From Skeletonema tropicum (Eukaryota > Bacillariophyta > Thalassiosirophyceae > Thalassiosirales > Thalassiosiraceae): a DNA stretch of 64,000 nt. Made by a program: the position numbers and the translations under genes. Below are positions 9,266 through 22,489 of this stretch, in pieces (position 1 is the stretch's first letter; each line of letters starts with the position of its first letter). The stretch lies in assembly GCA_037178625.1 (NCBI GenBank), contig JAWZXG010000045.1, positions 25,344 to 89,343 on the forward strand, given 5' to 3'. The notes under the pieces are model-generated. The model was not told the origin of the DNA, did no database searches, and worked only from the letters and a program-made list of their open reading frames with translations.

Positions 9266-9788
9266 CGTGCAAACTTTCTGGATGAGGCTGATCGATGCTT
9301 CTGTCTTTCGCGAGGCCCTTGGTCGAGCTGTGTTTATACATTTTGATAGTAATAATAGTACCAATCGATAGAGCTGGATGAGACGATTGTAACAGTGGTT
9401 AATTTGTCGAATTTGATGATTTGGACCCTAATGGTGACATCCTGGGTTCACAGCCGAACTTGGCCCCGATAGATCACTTTCTTGCCCCGTTTTTGACCGA
9501 GACGATCTGTAAAAAGTCGTCCAATTAGGCTGATTATACGCCTCATCGATAGAGCTGCTCAACAGCTTTCCAAAACGACACTTATAGCCCTCATTGGACT
9601 ACTAGAACGGAAGATACCATACACAAGATACGGCCGTTGCATCATTGGGTACCTTGCTATTATTTGATACTTGAGCTTGAGTGGTTAAACGGAAGAAGTG
9701 AGAAGGTGGTGCCGGAAGCAAATCTGATGGCCATCTATCTCATCGGAAAAAGTCCGCCCGCCAAGTGCAAAGTGCAACAATCAAAAAA

Positions 9789-10857
9789 TCAAGCAAAGAG
9801 CAAAGAGCCATCACCGAGTAGCATGTAGGATGTGCCGACAATTCGTCGTTGGTCGTTGGCTAAGCGTTGGATATGTTCGACACTGATGGGATCATTGATG
9901 ACATCATTCCCCACGGATGCACCATCATTTGATTTGTGGCGATTTTTGCCAAAGGCGGTACTAGTGGCTCTCCATTATTACTAACAACAACTTGTTGTCC
10001 ACTTGACGAGGACGACAATGCCTCACGATAAAGTTGATGTATATCATTCGACAACTCCAAAAATTCCAGGACATGATCGGCAGTAATTCTCATATCATCT
10101 TCAAATGCCACAAAGAAATCATAAAATTGCAACTTATCCGAAGCACATATCGATGTTGTCGACTTAATGCATGATCACCATGACTAATTGCCTGATCTGG
10201 CTTCGGACGATTCTTGTTATAAGTATTTTTGTAATAGAGAGGTATAGCATCCTCCCACACTTCCAGTCCGACACCGCGGGGTAGAGCGTCAATAATGATT
10301 TGTCGTCGATGTGGTGCTAGGACCTTGTACCCGAGGATTAGATAGACATCCACTTGCCAGCCGCGAGATGTCATGGATGTGACCGAGTCAATGAGTGGTG
10401 GTAGCATGACGTGTTGTAGTCGATCAAAGCCGTGGGTGGTCCCTCTTGTTCCCTTGTCGTATTCTACGAGAGATGTTGTAATTAGGAGTACTCGGAGTGG
10501 TGGCTGTGGCTGTGGCTGTGGCTGTGGCTTGTCACGCTGCTGTGATGTCGTCGATGATGAGGAAGATTTCTTTGCTCGGGCTCGCGATAGTATGCTCGGA
10601 ATATCCCACGTCCAGTGATTTCGATCATTTCGATCGTATATATCCGTGCTCGTCAATAAGGACATATCATGTGACGATTCTTCTGAAAGGAGGCGTCGGC
10701 GTCGGCGCTGCAGCTGTTGTTGTTGTTGTTGCTCTGGAGTGCGAGTGATACTGATGCGCTTAGTTTGAAGTATTGTGTAGCAACATAGCACAACAGCAGC
10801 AGCAGCGACGGATGCGAAGAAGAAGATTATTGATGTGTCAAGTCTCGTCATTTTCAT
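9789..10857 (-). pseudogene. Glycosyltransferase-like gene copy, unit 4, two frameshifts
   Basis: One C is lost at about 10137 and one T at 9943-9947 (five T). From the ATG at 10857 the frame runs 255 residues and ends at 10090, inside the acidic motif. In-frame changes: one extra Phe in the signal anchor and one extra Pro-Gln pair (+6 bases in the GGCTGT tract), the latter also in unit 18. Both breaks are single-base and private or homopolymeric, so consensus error is possible. Confidence 0.5.
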
Positions 10858-11129
10858 TCTTTGATAGAAGTACCACCGTGCTACATGGGCACGCTTCAAC
10901 AATAGTCAATAGTATCGCAGCCTCTTGATGAGAGCGATGATTATGAGCTTAAGTAATGAATCTGCACCCACGTAAGTATGTACCATCACAAAGACATGCT
11001 TCATTCACTCAACCAACAAATCCAACTCAAACCTGCCTTCATTGACGAACGGTACCCAAATACGCAATGAATGTTGCTTACTTCAAGAGAGTGAAAGAGA
11101 ATCATCATGTTGTTACACTGAATACTTAT

Positions 11130-11935
11130 TTATTGCATCGAATAATACGTATGCAAGAGACACGAATACGAGTATTGTGTATCGTAATGTTGAAGCTCCT
11201 TGTACATACGATCTTTCATCTTGTTTGTAATGATTTTATCAGCCTCCATCAACCTTTTCAGATCTGTATCAAAGAATAAAGCTTTTGCAATGCGCTTTAG
11301 TGTCACGTCCATTGGCCTATCCATTGCTGATTGCCTGATATATATATCTGGCCTTGGATGATCCCAGGCTATTTCTCGTAGAGTTGGCACGATGGATTTA
11401 TTCCCCCACCGGAACGATGATTGCAGCTTTTCCATTGATCGAATTGTGGCTCCACTCGCATGCAGTCCCGTGGCCCAAACAAACTCCTCCGCACTACTCC
11501 AACCTCCAACCCTTCCAAATTCACGTTTCCCTTCATATCTTCTCTTCCAATGGTCGTATTAATGCGATGAGTGGTGATTTGGAAAGCTCTCGTCAAGCTC
11601 TATCGATTGGGCACACTACCAAGGCGAAATATCAATCCTTTGTCAATCGCCTCAACTCGAGAGGGGTCTAGAAAGTCATCCCCAGCGCCAAAGTCGGTCC
11701 AAAATTTTGAATTTTCAACAAAATGGACCATCTCCATCATCAAAACCATCAACATCACTATTATCACCACGAAACACATAAGACCGGCGCAAATGAAAAT
11801 ATTGCCAGGGCAAATTTCGTCAGCACGCTTGGCGCTAGATATTTTTAAATTGCCCTCGTTCGACGATCGGGCGGGCTCTATGATGGGTTGATTGGTCGAA
11901 GATCCAAGACGCTTCGCTGAAGAACGATTCCTAGA
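11130..11935 (-). pseudogene. Second membrane-protein remnant, unit 4
   Basis: TGCA allele plus one extra T near 11420, which closes the downstream frame to 101 codons (11130-11435). Confidence 0.4.
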
Positions 11936-12573
11936 TCAGTGTGTGATCATGATTGGTTGGTACGGTGTGCATCATGGAAACAAACACAGTTCGGCCTCGC
12001 TACCGCTCACCCTCACACAACACACTTGGTGACAATCAGCGCCGTCAATGATTGGTTGGCACGATGGAGATCATGATCGGTTGGTACGATGTAGTGTGAT
12101 GATGGAATGGTTGGTACGCGATGTAGTGTGATGATGTTTGGTTGGCACGATGAGGTTTAAGATTGTTGTTTGTTGTGAGGTGTTGGTACAATACCTGCGA
12201 TGGGTGATAGGTTGGCACCGTTGGGGATTAGGATCGTAGATTGGGAGTCGAGTGTGGTCAGTGATGGATTGGCACGTTGTGTGGAATGATGAAGATGGAA
12301 GCGAGCCGACCGGAGGGAGGGGAGCTGACGGTGGATTGGGATTAATAGATGGACGGTTCATGTTCATGTGATGTTGGCCGAGCGGAGTCGAGGCCTGTTA
12401 AAGATGACGCCCCATTAAGTGGTCGTTCTTCAGCGAATCAGCGAAGCGTTCTTAGTCGGGGGCGAGGGCGACCCCTCCCTGAGCACCGTTTATTGATATT
12501 GTGGATCTTACAGCATTAAAGTATCTTATATCTTACAGCAGCATTAAAGTGGTCGCTTTTTTTGGATCTTCGA
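11896..12573. mobile_element. Fold-back segment, unit 4
   Basis: 678 bp: +2 at about 12118 inside a TTGGTACG copy, +1 C near 12220, and +3 (GCA) in the second ATCTTACAGC repeat near 12540. Confidence 0.4.
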
Positions 12574-13095
12574 CGTGCAAACTTTCTGGATGAGGCTGAT
12601 CGATGCTTCTGTCTTTCGCGAGGCCCTTGGTCGAGCTGTGTTTATACATTTTGATAGTAATAATAGTACCAATCGATAGAGCTGGATGAGACGATTGTAA
12701 CAGTGGTTAATTTGTCGAATTTGATGATTTGGACCCTAATGGTGACATCCTGGGTTCACAGCCGAACTTGGCCCCGATAGATCACTTTCTTGCCCCGTTT
12801 TTGACCGAGACGATCTGTAAAAAGTCGTCCAATTAGGCTGATTATACGCCTCATCGATAGAGCTGCTCAACAGCTTTCCAAAACGACACTTATAGCCCTC
12901 ATTGGACTACTAGAACGGAAGATACCATACACAAGATACGGCCGTTGCATCATTGGGTACCTTGCTATTATTTGATACTTGAGCTTGAGTGGTTAAACGG
13001 AAGAAGTGAGAAGGTGGTGCCGGAAGCAAATCTGATGGCCATCTATCTCATCGGAAAAGTCCGCCCGCCAAGTGCAAAGTGCAACAATCAAAAAA

Positions 13096-14159
13096 TCAAG
13101 CAAAGAGCAAAGAGCCATCACCGAGTAGCATGTAGGATGTGCCGACAATTCGTCGTTGGTCGTTGGCTAAGCGTTGGATATGTTCGACACTGATGGGATC
13201 ATTGATGACATCATTCCCCACGGATGCACCATCATTTGATTTGTGGCGATTTTTTGCCAAAGGCGGTACTAGTGGCTCTCCATTATTACTAACAACAACT
13301 TGTTGTCCACTTGACGAGGACGACAATGCCTCACGATAAAGTTGATGTATATCATTCGACAACTCCAAAAATTCCAGGACATGATCGGCAGTAATTCTCA
13401 TATCATCTTCAAATGCCACAAAGAAATCATAAAATTGCAACTTATCCCGAAGCACATATCGATGTTGTCGACTTAATGCATGATCACCATGACTAATTGC
13501 CTGATCTGGCTTCGGACGATTCTTGTTATAAGTATTTTTGTAATAGAGAGGTATAGGCATCCTCCCACACTTCCAGTCCGACACCGCGGGGTAAGAGCGT
13601 CAATAATGATTTGTCGTCGATGTGGTGCTAGGACCTTGTACCCGAGGATTAGATAGACATCCACTTGCCAGCCGCGAGATGTCATGGATGTGACCGAGTC
13701 AATGAGTGGTGGTAGCATGACGTGTTGTAGTCGATCAAAGCCGTGGGTGGTCCCTCTTGTTCCCTTGTCGTTATTCTACGAGAGATGTTGTAATTAGGAG
13801 TACTCGGAGTGGTGGCTGTGGCTGTGGCTGTGGCTTGTCACGCTGCTGTGATGTCGTCGATGATGAGGAAGATTTCTTTGCTCGGGCTCGCGATAGTATG
13901 CTCGGAATATCCCACGTCCAGTGATTTCGATCATTTCGATCGTATATATCCGCTCCGTCAATAAGGACATATCATGTGACGATTCTTCTGAAAGGAGGCG
14001 TCGGCGTCGGCGCTGCAGCTGTTGTTGTTGTTGTTGCTCTGGAGTGCGAGTGATACTGATGCGCTTAGTTTGAAGTATTGTGTAGCAACATAGCACAACA
14101 GCAGCAGCAGCGACGGATGCGAAGAAGATTATTGATGTGTCAAGTCTCGTCATTTTCAT
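13096..14159 (-). pseudogene. Glycosyltransferase-like gene copy, unit 5, four frameshifts
   Basis: Single extra bases near 13556, 13593 and 13771 and a net loss of one near 13951-13957. From the ATG at 14159 the frame leaves the consensus after about residue 68 and ends at 13794. An extra G about 9 bases before the ATG closes the upstream open frame, which supports the ATG at this position as the usable start. Confidence 0.5.
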
Positions 14160-14432
14160 TCTTTGATAGAAGGTACCACCGTGCTACATGGGCACGCTTC
14201 AACAATAGTCAATAGTATCGCAGCCTCTTGATGAGAGCGATGATTATGAGCTTAAGTAATGAATCTGCACCCACGTAAGTATGTACCATCACAAAGACAT
14301 GCTTCATTCACTCAACCAACAAATCCAACTCAAACCTGCCTTCATTGACGAACGGTACCCAAATACGCAATGAATGTTGCTTACTTCAAGAGAGTGAAAG
14401 AGAATCATCATGTTGTTACACTGAATACTTAT

Positions 14433-15243
14433 TTATTGCATCGAATAATACGTATGCAAGAGACACGAATACGAGTATTGTGTATCGTAATGTTGAAGCT
14501 CCTTGTACATACGATCTTTCATCTTGTTTGTAATGATTTTATCAGCCTCCATCAACCTTTTCAGATCTGTATCAAAGAATAAAGCTTTTGCAATGCGCTT
14601 TAGTGTCACGTCCATTGGCCTATCCATTGCTGATTGCCTGATATATATATCTGGCCTTGGATGATCCCAGGCTATTTCTCGTAGAGTTGGCACGATGGAT
14701 TTATTCCCCCACCGGAACGATGATGCAGCTTTTCCATTGAATCGAATTGTGGCTCCACTCGCATGCAGTCCCGTGGCCCAAACAAACTCCTCCGCACTAC
14801 TCCAACCTCCAACCCTTCCAAATTCACGTTTCCCTTCATTATCTTCTCTTCCAATGGTCGTATTAATGCGATGAGTGGTGATTTGGAAAGCTCTCGTCAA
14901 GCTCTATCGATTGGGCACACACTACCAAGGCGAAATATCAATCCTTTGTCAATCGCCTCAACTCGAGAGGGGTCTAGAAAGTCATCCCCAGCGCCAAAGT
15001 CGGTCCAAAATTTTGAATTTTCAACAAAAAATGGACCATCTCCATCATCAAAACCATCAACATCACTATTATCACCACGAAACACATAAGACCGGCGCAA
15101 ATGAAAATATTGCCAGGGCAAATTTCGTCAGCACGCTTGGCGCTAGATATTTTTAAATTGCCCTCGTTCGACGATCGGGCGGGCTCTATGATGGGTTGAT
15201 TGGTCGAAGATCCAAGACGCTTCGCTGAAGAACGATTCCTAGA
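14433..15243 (-). pseudogene. Second membrane-protein remnant, unit 5
   Basis: 811 bp with ten extra bases: TGCA, +1 near 14740, +1 near 14840, +2 near 14920 and +2 in an A-run near 15026. By chance the +1 at 14840 and the +1 at 14740 lead one continuous 155-codon frame (14433-14900) through the middle segment that is out of frame in most units, including its GWSSAEEFVWATGL stretch. Confidence 0.42.
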
Positions 15244-15875
15244 TCAGTGTGTGATCATGATTGGTTGGTACGGTGTGCATCATGGAAACAAACACAGTTC
15301 GGCCTCGCTACCGCTCACCCTCACACAACACACTTGGTGACAATCAGCGCCGTTCAATGATTGGTTGGCACGATGGAGATCATGATCGGTTGGTACGATG
15401 TAGTGTGATGATGGAATGGTTGGTACGATGTAGTGTGATGATGTTTGGTTGGCACGATGAGGTTTAAGATTGTTGTTTGTTGTGAGGTGTTGGTACAATA
15501 CCTGCGATGGGTGATAGGTTGGCACGTTGGGGATTAGGATCGTAGATTGGGAGTCGAGTGTGGTCAGTGATGGATTGGCACGTTGTGTGGAATGATGAAG
15601 ATGGAAGCGAGCCGACCGGAGGGAGGGGAGCTGACGGTGGATTGGGATTAATAGATGGACGGTTCATGTTCATGTGATGTTGGCCGAGCGGAGTCGAGGC
15701 CTGTTAAAGATGACGCCCCATTAAGTGGTCGTTCTTCAGCGAATCAGCGAAGCGTTCTTAGTCGGGGCGAGGGCGACCCTCCCCTGAGCACCGTTTATTG
15801 ATATTGTGGATCTTACAGCATTAAAGTATCTTATATCTTACAGCATTAAAGTGGTCGCTTTTTTTGGATCTTCGA
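15204..15875. mobile_element. Fold-back segment, unit 5
   Basis: 672 bp net; +1 T near 15354, and compensating changes in the G and C runs at 15763-15785. Confidence 0.4.
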
Positions 15876-16405
15876 CGTGCAAACTTTCTGGATGAGGCTG
15901 ATCGATGCTTCTGTCTTTCGCGAGGCCCTTGGTCGAGCTGTGTTTATACATTTTGATAGTAATAATAGTACCAATCGATAGGAGCTGGATGAGGACGATT
16001 GTAACAGTGTTAATTTGTCGAATTTGATGAATTTGGACCCTAATGGTGACAACATCCTGGGTTCACAGCCGAACTTGGCCCCGATAGATCACTTTCTTGC
16101 CCCGTTTTTTGACCGAGACGATCTGTAAAAAGTCGTCCAATTAGGCTGATTAATACGCCTCATCGATAGAGCTGCTCAACAGCTTTCCAAAACGACACTT
16201 ATAGCCCTCATTGGACTACTAGAACGGAAGATACCATACACAAGATACGGCCGTTGCATCATTGGGTACCTTGCTATTATTTGATACTTGAGCTTGAGTG
16301 GTTAAACGGAAGAAGTGAGAAGGTGGTGCCGGAAGCAAATCTGATGGCCATCTATCTCATCGGAAAAAGTCCGCCCGCCAAGTGCAAAGTGCAACAATCA
16401 AAAAA

Positions 16406-17471
16406 TCAAGCAAAGAGCAAAGAGCCATCACCGAGTAGCATGTAGGATGTGCCGACAATTCGTCGTTGGTCGTTGGCTAAGCGTTGGATATGTTCGACAC
16501 TGATGGGATCATTGATGACATCATTCCCCACGGATGCACCATCATTTGATTTGTGGCGATTTTTTGCCAAAGGCGGTACTAGTGGCTCTCCATTATTACT
16601 AACAACAACTTGTTGTCCACTTGACGAGGACCAATGCCTCACGATAAAGTTGATGTATATCATTCGACAACTCCAAAAATTCCAAGGACATGATCGGCAG
16701 TAATTCTCATATCATCTTCAAATGCCACAAAGAAATTCATAAAATTGCAACTTATCCCGAAGCACATATCGATGTTGTCGACTTAATGCATGATCACCAT
16801 GACTAATTGCCTGATCTGGCTTCGGACGATTCTTGTTATAAGTATTTTTGTAATAGAGAGGTATAGCATCCTCCCACACTTCCAGTCCGACACCGCGGGG
16901 TAGAGCGTCAATAATGATTTGTCGTCGATGTGGTGCTAGGACCTTGTACCCGAGGATTAGATAGACATCCACTTGCCAGCCGCGAGATGTCATGGATGTG
17001 ACCGAGTCAATGAGTGGTGGTAGCATGACGTGTTGTAGTCGATCAAAGCCGTGGGTGGTCCCTCTTGTTCCCTTGTCGTATTCTACGAGAGATGTTGTAA
17101 TTAGGAGTACTCGGAGTGTGGTGTGGCTGTGGCTGTGGCTGTGGCTTGTCACGCTGCTGTGATGTCGTCGATGATGAGGAAGATTTCTTTGCTCGGGCTC
17201 GCGATAGTATGCTCGGAATATCCCACGTCCAGTGATTTCGATCATTTCGATCGTATATATCCGTGCTCGTCAATAAGGACATATCATGTGACGATTCTTC
17301 TGAAAGGAGGCGTCGGCGTCGGCGCTGCAGCTGTTGTTGTTGTTGTTGCTCTGGAGTGCGAGTGATACTGATGCGCTTAGTTTGAAGTATTGTGTAGCAA
17401 CATAGCACAACAGCAGCAGCAGCGACGGATGCGAAGAAGATTATTGATGTGTCAAGTCTCGTCATTTTCAT
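16406..17471 (-). pseudogene. Glycosyltransferase-like gene copy, unit 6, four frameshifts
   Basis: Two bases lost near 16631, single bases gained near 16685 and 16736, and four gained at 17117-17124 at the edge of the GGCTGT tract. The N-terminal 116 residues (signal anchor, Gln and Pro-Gln tracts) are intact from the ATG at 17471. Confidence 0.5.
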
Positions 17472-17745
17472 TCTTTGATAGAAGTACCACCGTGCTACAT
17501 GGGCAACGCTTCAACAATAGTCAATAGTATCGCAAGCCTCTTGATGAGAGCGATGATTATGAGCTTAAGTAATGAATCTGCACCCACGTAAGTATGTACC
17601 ATCACAAAGACATGCTTCATTCACTCAACCAACAAATCCAACTCAAACCTGCCTTCATTGACGAACGGTACCCAAATACGCAATGAATGTTGCTTACTTC
17701 AAGAGAGTGAAAGAGAATCATCATGTTGTTACACTGAATACTTAT

Positions 17746-18550
17746 TTATTGCATCGAATAATACGTATGCAAGAGACACGAATACGAGTATTGTGTATCG
17801 TAATGTTGAAGCTCCTTGTACATACGATCTTTCATCTTGTTTGTAATGATTTTATCAGCCTCCATCAACCTTTTCAGATCTGTATCAAAGAATAAAGCTT
17901 TTGCAATGCGCTTTAGTGTCACGTCCATTGGCCTATCCATTGCTGATTGCCTGATATATATATCTGGCCTTGGATGATCCCAGGCTATTTCTCGTAGAGT
18001 TGGCACGATGGATTTATTCCCCCACCGGAACGATGATGCAGCTTTTCCATTGATCGAATTGTGGCTCCACTCGCAGTCCCGTGGCCCAAACAAACTCCTC
18101 CGCACTACTCCAACCTCCAACCCTTCCAAATTCACGTTTCCCTTCATATCTTCTCTTCCAATGGTCGTATTAATGCGATGAGTGGTGATTTGGAAAGCTC
18201 TCGTCAAGCTCTATCGATTGGGCACACTACCAAGGCGAAATAATCAATCCTTTGTCAATCGCCTCAACTCGAGAGGGGTCTAGAAAGTCATCCCCAGCGC
18301 CAAAGTCGGTCCAAAATTTTTGAATTTTCAACAAAATGGACCATCTCCATCATCAAAACCAATCAACATCACTATTATCACCACGAAACACATAAGACCG
18401 GCGCAAATGAAAATATTGCCAGGGGCAAATTTCGTCAGCACGCTTGGCGCTAGATATTTTTAAATTGCCCTCGTTCGACGATCGGGCGGGCTCTATGATG
18501 GGTTGATTGGTCGAAGATCCAAGACGCTTCGCTGAAGAACGATTCCTAGA
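17746..18550 (-). pseudogene. Second membrane-protein remnant, unit 6
   Basis: Short allele at the frame-change site; single extra bases near 18242, 18318, 18361 and 18423 break the membrane-segment frame. Confidence 0.4.
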
Positions 18551-19184
18551 TCAGTGTGTGATCATGATTGGTTGGTACGGTGTGCATCATGGAAACAAAC
18601 ACAGTTCGGCCTCGCTACCGCTCACCCTCACACAACACACTTGGTGACAATCAGCGCCGTCAATGATTGGTTGGCACGATGGAGATCATGATCGGTTGGT
18701 ACGATGTAGTGTGATGATGGAATGGTTGGTACGATGTAGTGTGATGATGTTTGGTTGGCACGATGAGGTTTAAGATTGTTGTTTGTTGTGAGGTGTTGGT
18801 ACAATACCTGCGATGGGTGATAGGTTGGCACGTTGGGGATTAGGATCGTAGATTGGGAGTCGAGTGTGGTCAGTGATGGATTGGCACGTTGTGTGGAATG
18901 ATGAAGATGGAAGCGAGCCGACCGGAGGGAGGGGAGCTGACGGTGGATTGGGATTAATAGATGGACGGTTCATGTTCATGTGATGTTGGCCGAGCGGAGT
19001 CGAGGCCTGTTAAAGATGACGCCCATTTAAGTGGTCGTTCTTCAGCGAATCAGCGAAGCGTTCTTAGTCGGGGGCGAGGGCGACCCCTCCCTGAGCACCG
19101 TTTATTGATATTGTGGATCTTACAGCATTAAAGTATCTTATATCTTACAGCATTAAAGTGGTCGCTTTTTTTTTGGATCTTCGA
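18511..19184. mobile_element. Fold-back segment, unit 6
   Basis: 674 bp: nine T instead of seven before the right arm at 19165-19173, and a C/T run change near 19022-19026. Confidence 0.4.
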
Positions 19185-19713
19185 CGTGCAAACTTTCTGG
19201 ATGAGGCTGATCGATGCTTCTGTCTTTCGCGAGGCCCTTGGTCGAGCTGTGTTTATACATTTTGATAGTAATAATAGTACCAATCGATAGAGCTGGATGA
19301 GACGACGATTGTAACAGTGGTTAATTTGTCGAATTTGATGATTTGGACCCTAATGGTGACATCCTGGGTTCACAGCCGAACTTGGCCCCGATAGATCACT
19401 TTCTTGCCCCGTTTTTGACCGAGACGATCTGTAAAAAGTCGTCCAATTAGGCTGATTATACGCCTCATCGATAGAGCTGCTCAACAGCTTTCCAAAACGA
19501 CACTTAATAGCCCTCATTGGACTACTAGAACGGAAGATACCATACACAAGATACGGCCGTTGCATCATTGGGTACCTTGCTATTATTTGAATACTTGAGC
19601 TTGAGTGGTTAAACGGAAGAAGTGAGAAGGTGGTGCCGGAAGCAAATCTGATGGCCATCTATCTCATCGGAAAAAAGTCCGCCCGCCAAGTGCAAAGTGC
19701 AACAATCAAAAAA

Positions 19714-20780
19714 TCAAGCAAAGAGCAAAGAGCCATCACCGAGTAGCATGTAGGATGTGCCGACAATTCGTCGTTGGTCGTTGGCTTAAGCGTTGGATAT
19801 GTTCGACACTGATGGATCATTGATGACATCATTCCCCACGGATGCACCATCATTTGATTTGTGGCGATTTTTTGCCAAAGGCGGTACTAGTGGCTCTCCA
19901 TTATTACTAACAACAAACTTGTTGTCCACTTGACGAGGACGACAATGCCTCACGATAAAGTTGATGTATATCATTCGACAACTCCAAAAATTCCCCAGGA
20001 CATGATCGGCAGTAATTCTCATATCATCTTCAAATGCCACAAAGAAATCATAAAATTGCAACTTATCCCGAAGCACATATCGATGTTGTCGACTTAATGC
20101 ATGATCACCATGACTAATTGCCTGATCTGGCTTCGGACGATTCTTGTTATAAGTATTTTTGTAATAGAGAGGTATAGCATCCTCCCACACACTTCCAGTC
20201 CGACACCGCGGGGTAGAGCGTCAATAATGATTTGTCGTCGATGTGGTGCTAGGACCTTGTACCCGAGGATTAGATAGACATCCACTTGCCAGCCGCGAGA
20301 TGTCATGGATGTGACCGAGTCAATGAGTGGTGGTAGCATGACGTGTTGTAGTCGATCAAAGCCGTGGGTGGTCCCTCTTGTTCCCTTGTCGTATTCTACG
20401 AGAGATGTTGTAATTAGGAGTACTCGGAGTGGTGGCTGTGGCTGTGGCTGTGGCTTGTCACGCTGCTGTGATGTCGTCGATGATGAGGAAGATTTCTTTG
20501 CTCGGGCTCGCGATAGTATGCTCGGAATATCCCACGTCCAGTGATTTCGATCATTTCGATCGTATATATCCGTGCTCGTCAATAAGGACATATCATGTGA
20601 CGATTCTTCTGAAAGGAGGCGTCGGCGTCGGCGCTGCAGCTGTTGTTGTTGTTGTTGCTCTGGAGTGCGAGTGATACTGATGCGCTTAGTTTGAAGTATT
20701 GTGTAGCAACATAGCACAACAGCAGCAGCAGCGACGGATGCGAAGAAGATTATTGATGTGTCAAGTCTCGTCATTTTCAT
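19714..20780 (-). pseudogene. Glycosyltransferase-like gene copy, unit 7, several frameshifts
   Basis: +2 near 20190, +2 near 19995, +1 near 19916, -1 near 19814 and +1 near 19786. Residues 1-198 are intact from the ATG at 20780. Loss of one A near 20824 creates an ATG in frame upstream, giving a possible 15-codon longer N-terminus that begins MLKRAHVARW; this is the only unit where that extension has an ATG. Confidence 0.5.
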
Positions 20781-21051
20781 TCTTTGATAGAAGTACCACC
20801 GTGCTACATGGGCACGCTTCAACATAGTCAATAGTATCGCAGCCTCTTGATGAGAGCGATGATTATGAGCTTAAGTAATGAATCTGCACCCACGTAAGTA
20901 TGTACCATCACAAAGACATGCTTCATTCACTCAACCAACAAATCCAACTCAAACCTGCCTTCATTGACGAACGGTACCCAAATACGCAATGAATGTTGCT
21001 TACTTCAAGAGAGTGAAAGAGAATCATCATGTTGTTACACTGAATACTTAT

Positions 21052-21854
21052 TTATTGCATCGAATAATACGTATGCAAGAGACACGAATACGAGTATTGT
21101 GTATCGTAATGTTGAAGCTCCTTGTACATACGATCTTTCATCTTGTTTGTAATGATTTTATCAGCCTCCATCAACCTTTTCAGATCTGTATCAAAGAATA
21201 AAGCTTTTGCAATGCGCTTTAGTGTCACGTCCATTGGCCTATCCATTGCTGATTGCCTGATATATATATCTGGCCTTGGATGATCCCAGGCTATTTCTCG
21301 TAGAGTTGGCACGATGGATTTATTCCCCCACCGGAACGATGATGCAGCTTTTCCATTGATCGAATTGTGGCTCCACTCGCAGTCCCGTGGCCCAAACAAA
21401 CTCCTCCGCACTACTCCAACCTCCAACCCTTCCAAATTCACGTTTCCCTTCATATCTTCTCTTCCAATGGTCGTATTAATGCGATGAGTGGTGATTTGGA
21501 AAGCTCTCGTCAAGCTCTATCGATTGGGCACACTACCAAGGCGAAATATCAATCCTTTGTCAATCGCCTCAACTCGAGAGAGGGGTCTAGAAAGTCATCC
21601 CCAGCGCCAAAGTCGGTCCAAAATTTTGAATTTTCAACAAAATGGACCATCTCCATCATCAAAACCATCAACATCACTATTATCACCACGAAACACATAA
21701 GACCGGCGCAAATGAAAATATTGCCAGGGCAAATTTCGTCAGCACGCTTGGCGCTAGATATTTTTAAATTGCCCTCGTTCGACGATCGGGCGGGCTCTAT
21801 GATGGGTTGATTGGTCGAAGATCCAAGACGCTTCGCTGAAGAACGATTCCTAGA
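21052..21854 (-). pseudogene. Second membrane-protein remnant, unit 7
   Basis: Short allele; two extra bases (AG) near 21579 in the GAGAG run shift the membrane-segment frame. Confidence 0.4.
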
Positions 21855-22489
21855 TCAGTGTGTGAATCATGATTGGTTGGTACGGTGTGCATCATGGAAA
21901 CAAACACAGTTCGGCCTCGCTACCGCTCACCCTCACACAACACACTTGGTGACAATCAGCGCCGTCAATGATTGGTTGGCACGATGGAGATCATGATCGG
22001 TTGGTACGATGTAGTGTGATGATGGAATGGTTGGTACGATGTAGTGTGATGATGTTTGGTTGGCACGATGAGGTTTAAGATTGTTGTTTGTTGTGAGGTG
22101 TTGGTACAATACCTGCGATGGGTGATAGGTTGGCACGTTGGGGATTAGGATCGTAGATTGGGAGTCGAGTGTGGTCAGTGATGGATTGGCACGTTGTGTG
22201 GAATGATGAAGATGGAAGCGAGCCGACCGGAGGGAGGGGAGCTGACGGTGGATTGGGATTAATAGATGGACGGTTCATGTTCATGTGATGTTGGCCGAGC
22301 GGAGTCGAGGCCTGTTAAAGATGACGCCCCATTAAGTGGTCGTTCTTCAGCGAATCAGCGAAGCGTTCTTAGTCGGGGGCGAGGGCGACCCCTCCCTGAG
22401 AGCACCGTTTATTGATATTGTGGATCTTACAGCATTAAAGTATCTTATATCTTACAGCATTAAAGTGGTCGCTTTTTTTGGATCTTCGA
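21815..22489. mobile_element. Fold-back segment, unit 7
   Basis: 675 bp: +1 A near 21866 and +2 (AG) near 22400. Confidence 0.4.

Larger units (their letters stand above)
6499..9788. repeat. Array unit 3
   Basis: 3,290 bp. Main gene open through two compensating indels; three bases shorter in the fold-back segment. Confidence 0.97.
9789..13095. repeat. Array unit 4
   Basis: 3,307 bp. Two frameshifts in the main gene; extra bases in the fold-back segment. Confidence 0.97.
13096..16405. repeat. Array unit 5
   Basis: 3,310 bp. Indel-rich, including a cluster at about 15980-16155 in the downstream spacer. Confidence 0.97.
16406..19713. repeat. Array unit 6
   Basis: 3,308 bp. Indels throughout, including +3 near 19303 and single extra bases near 19507, 19590 and 19676 in the downstream spacer. 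Confidence 0.97.
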
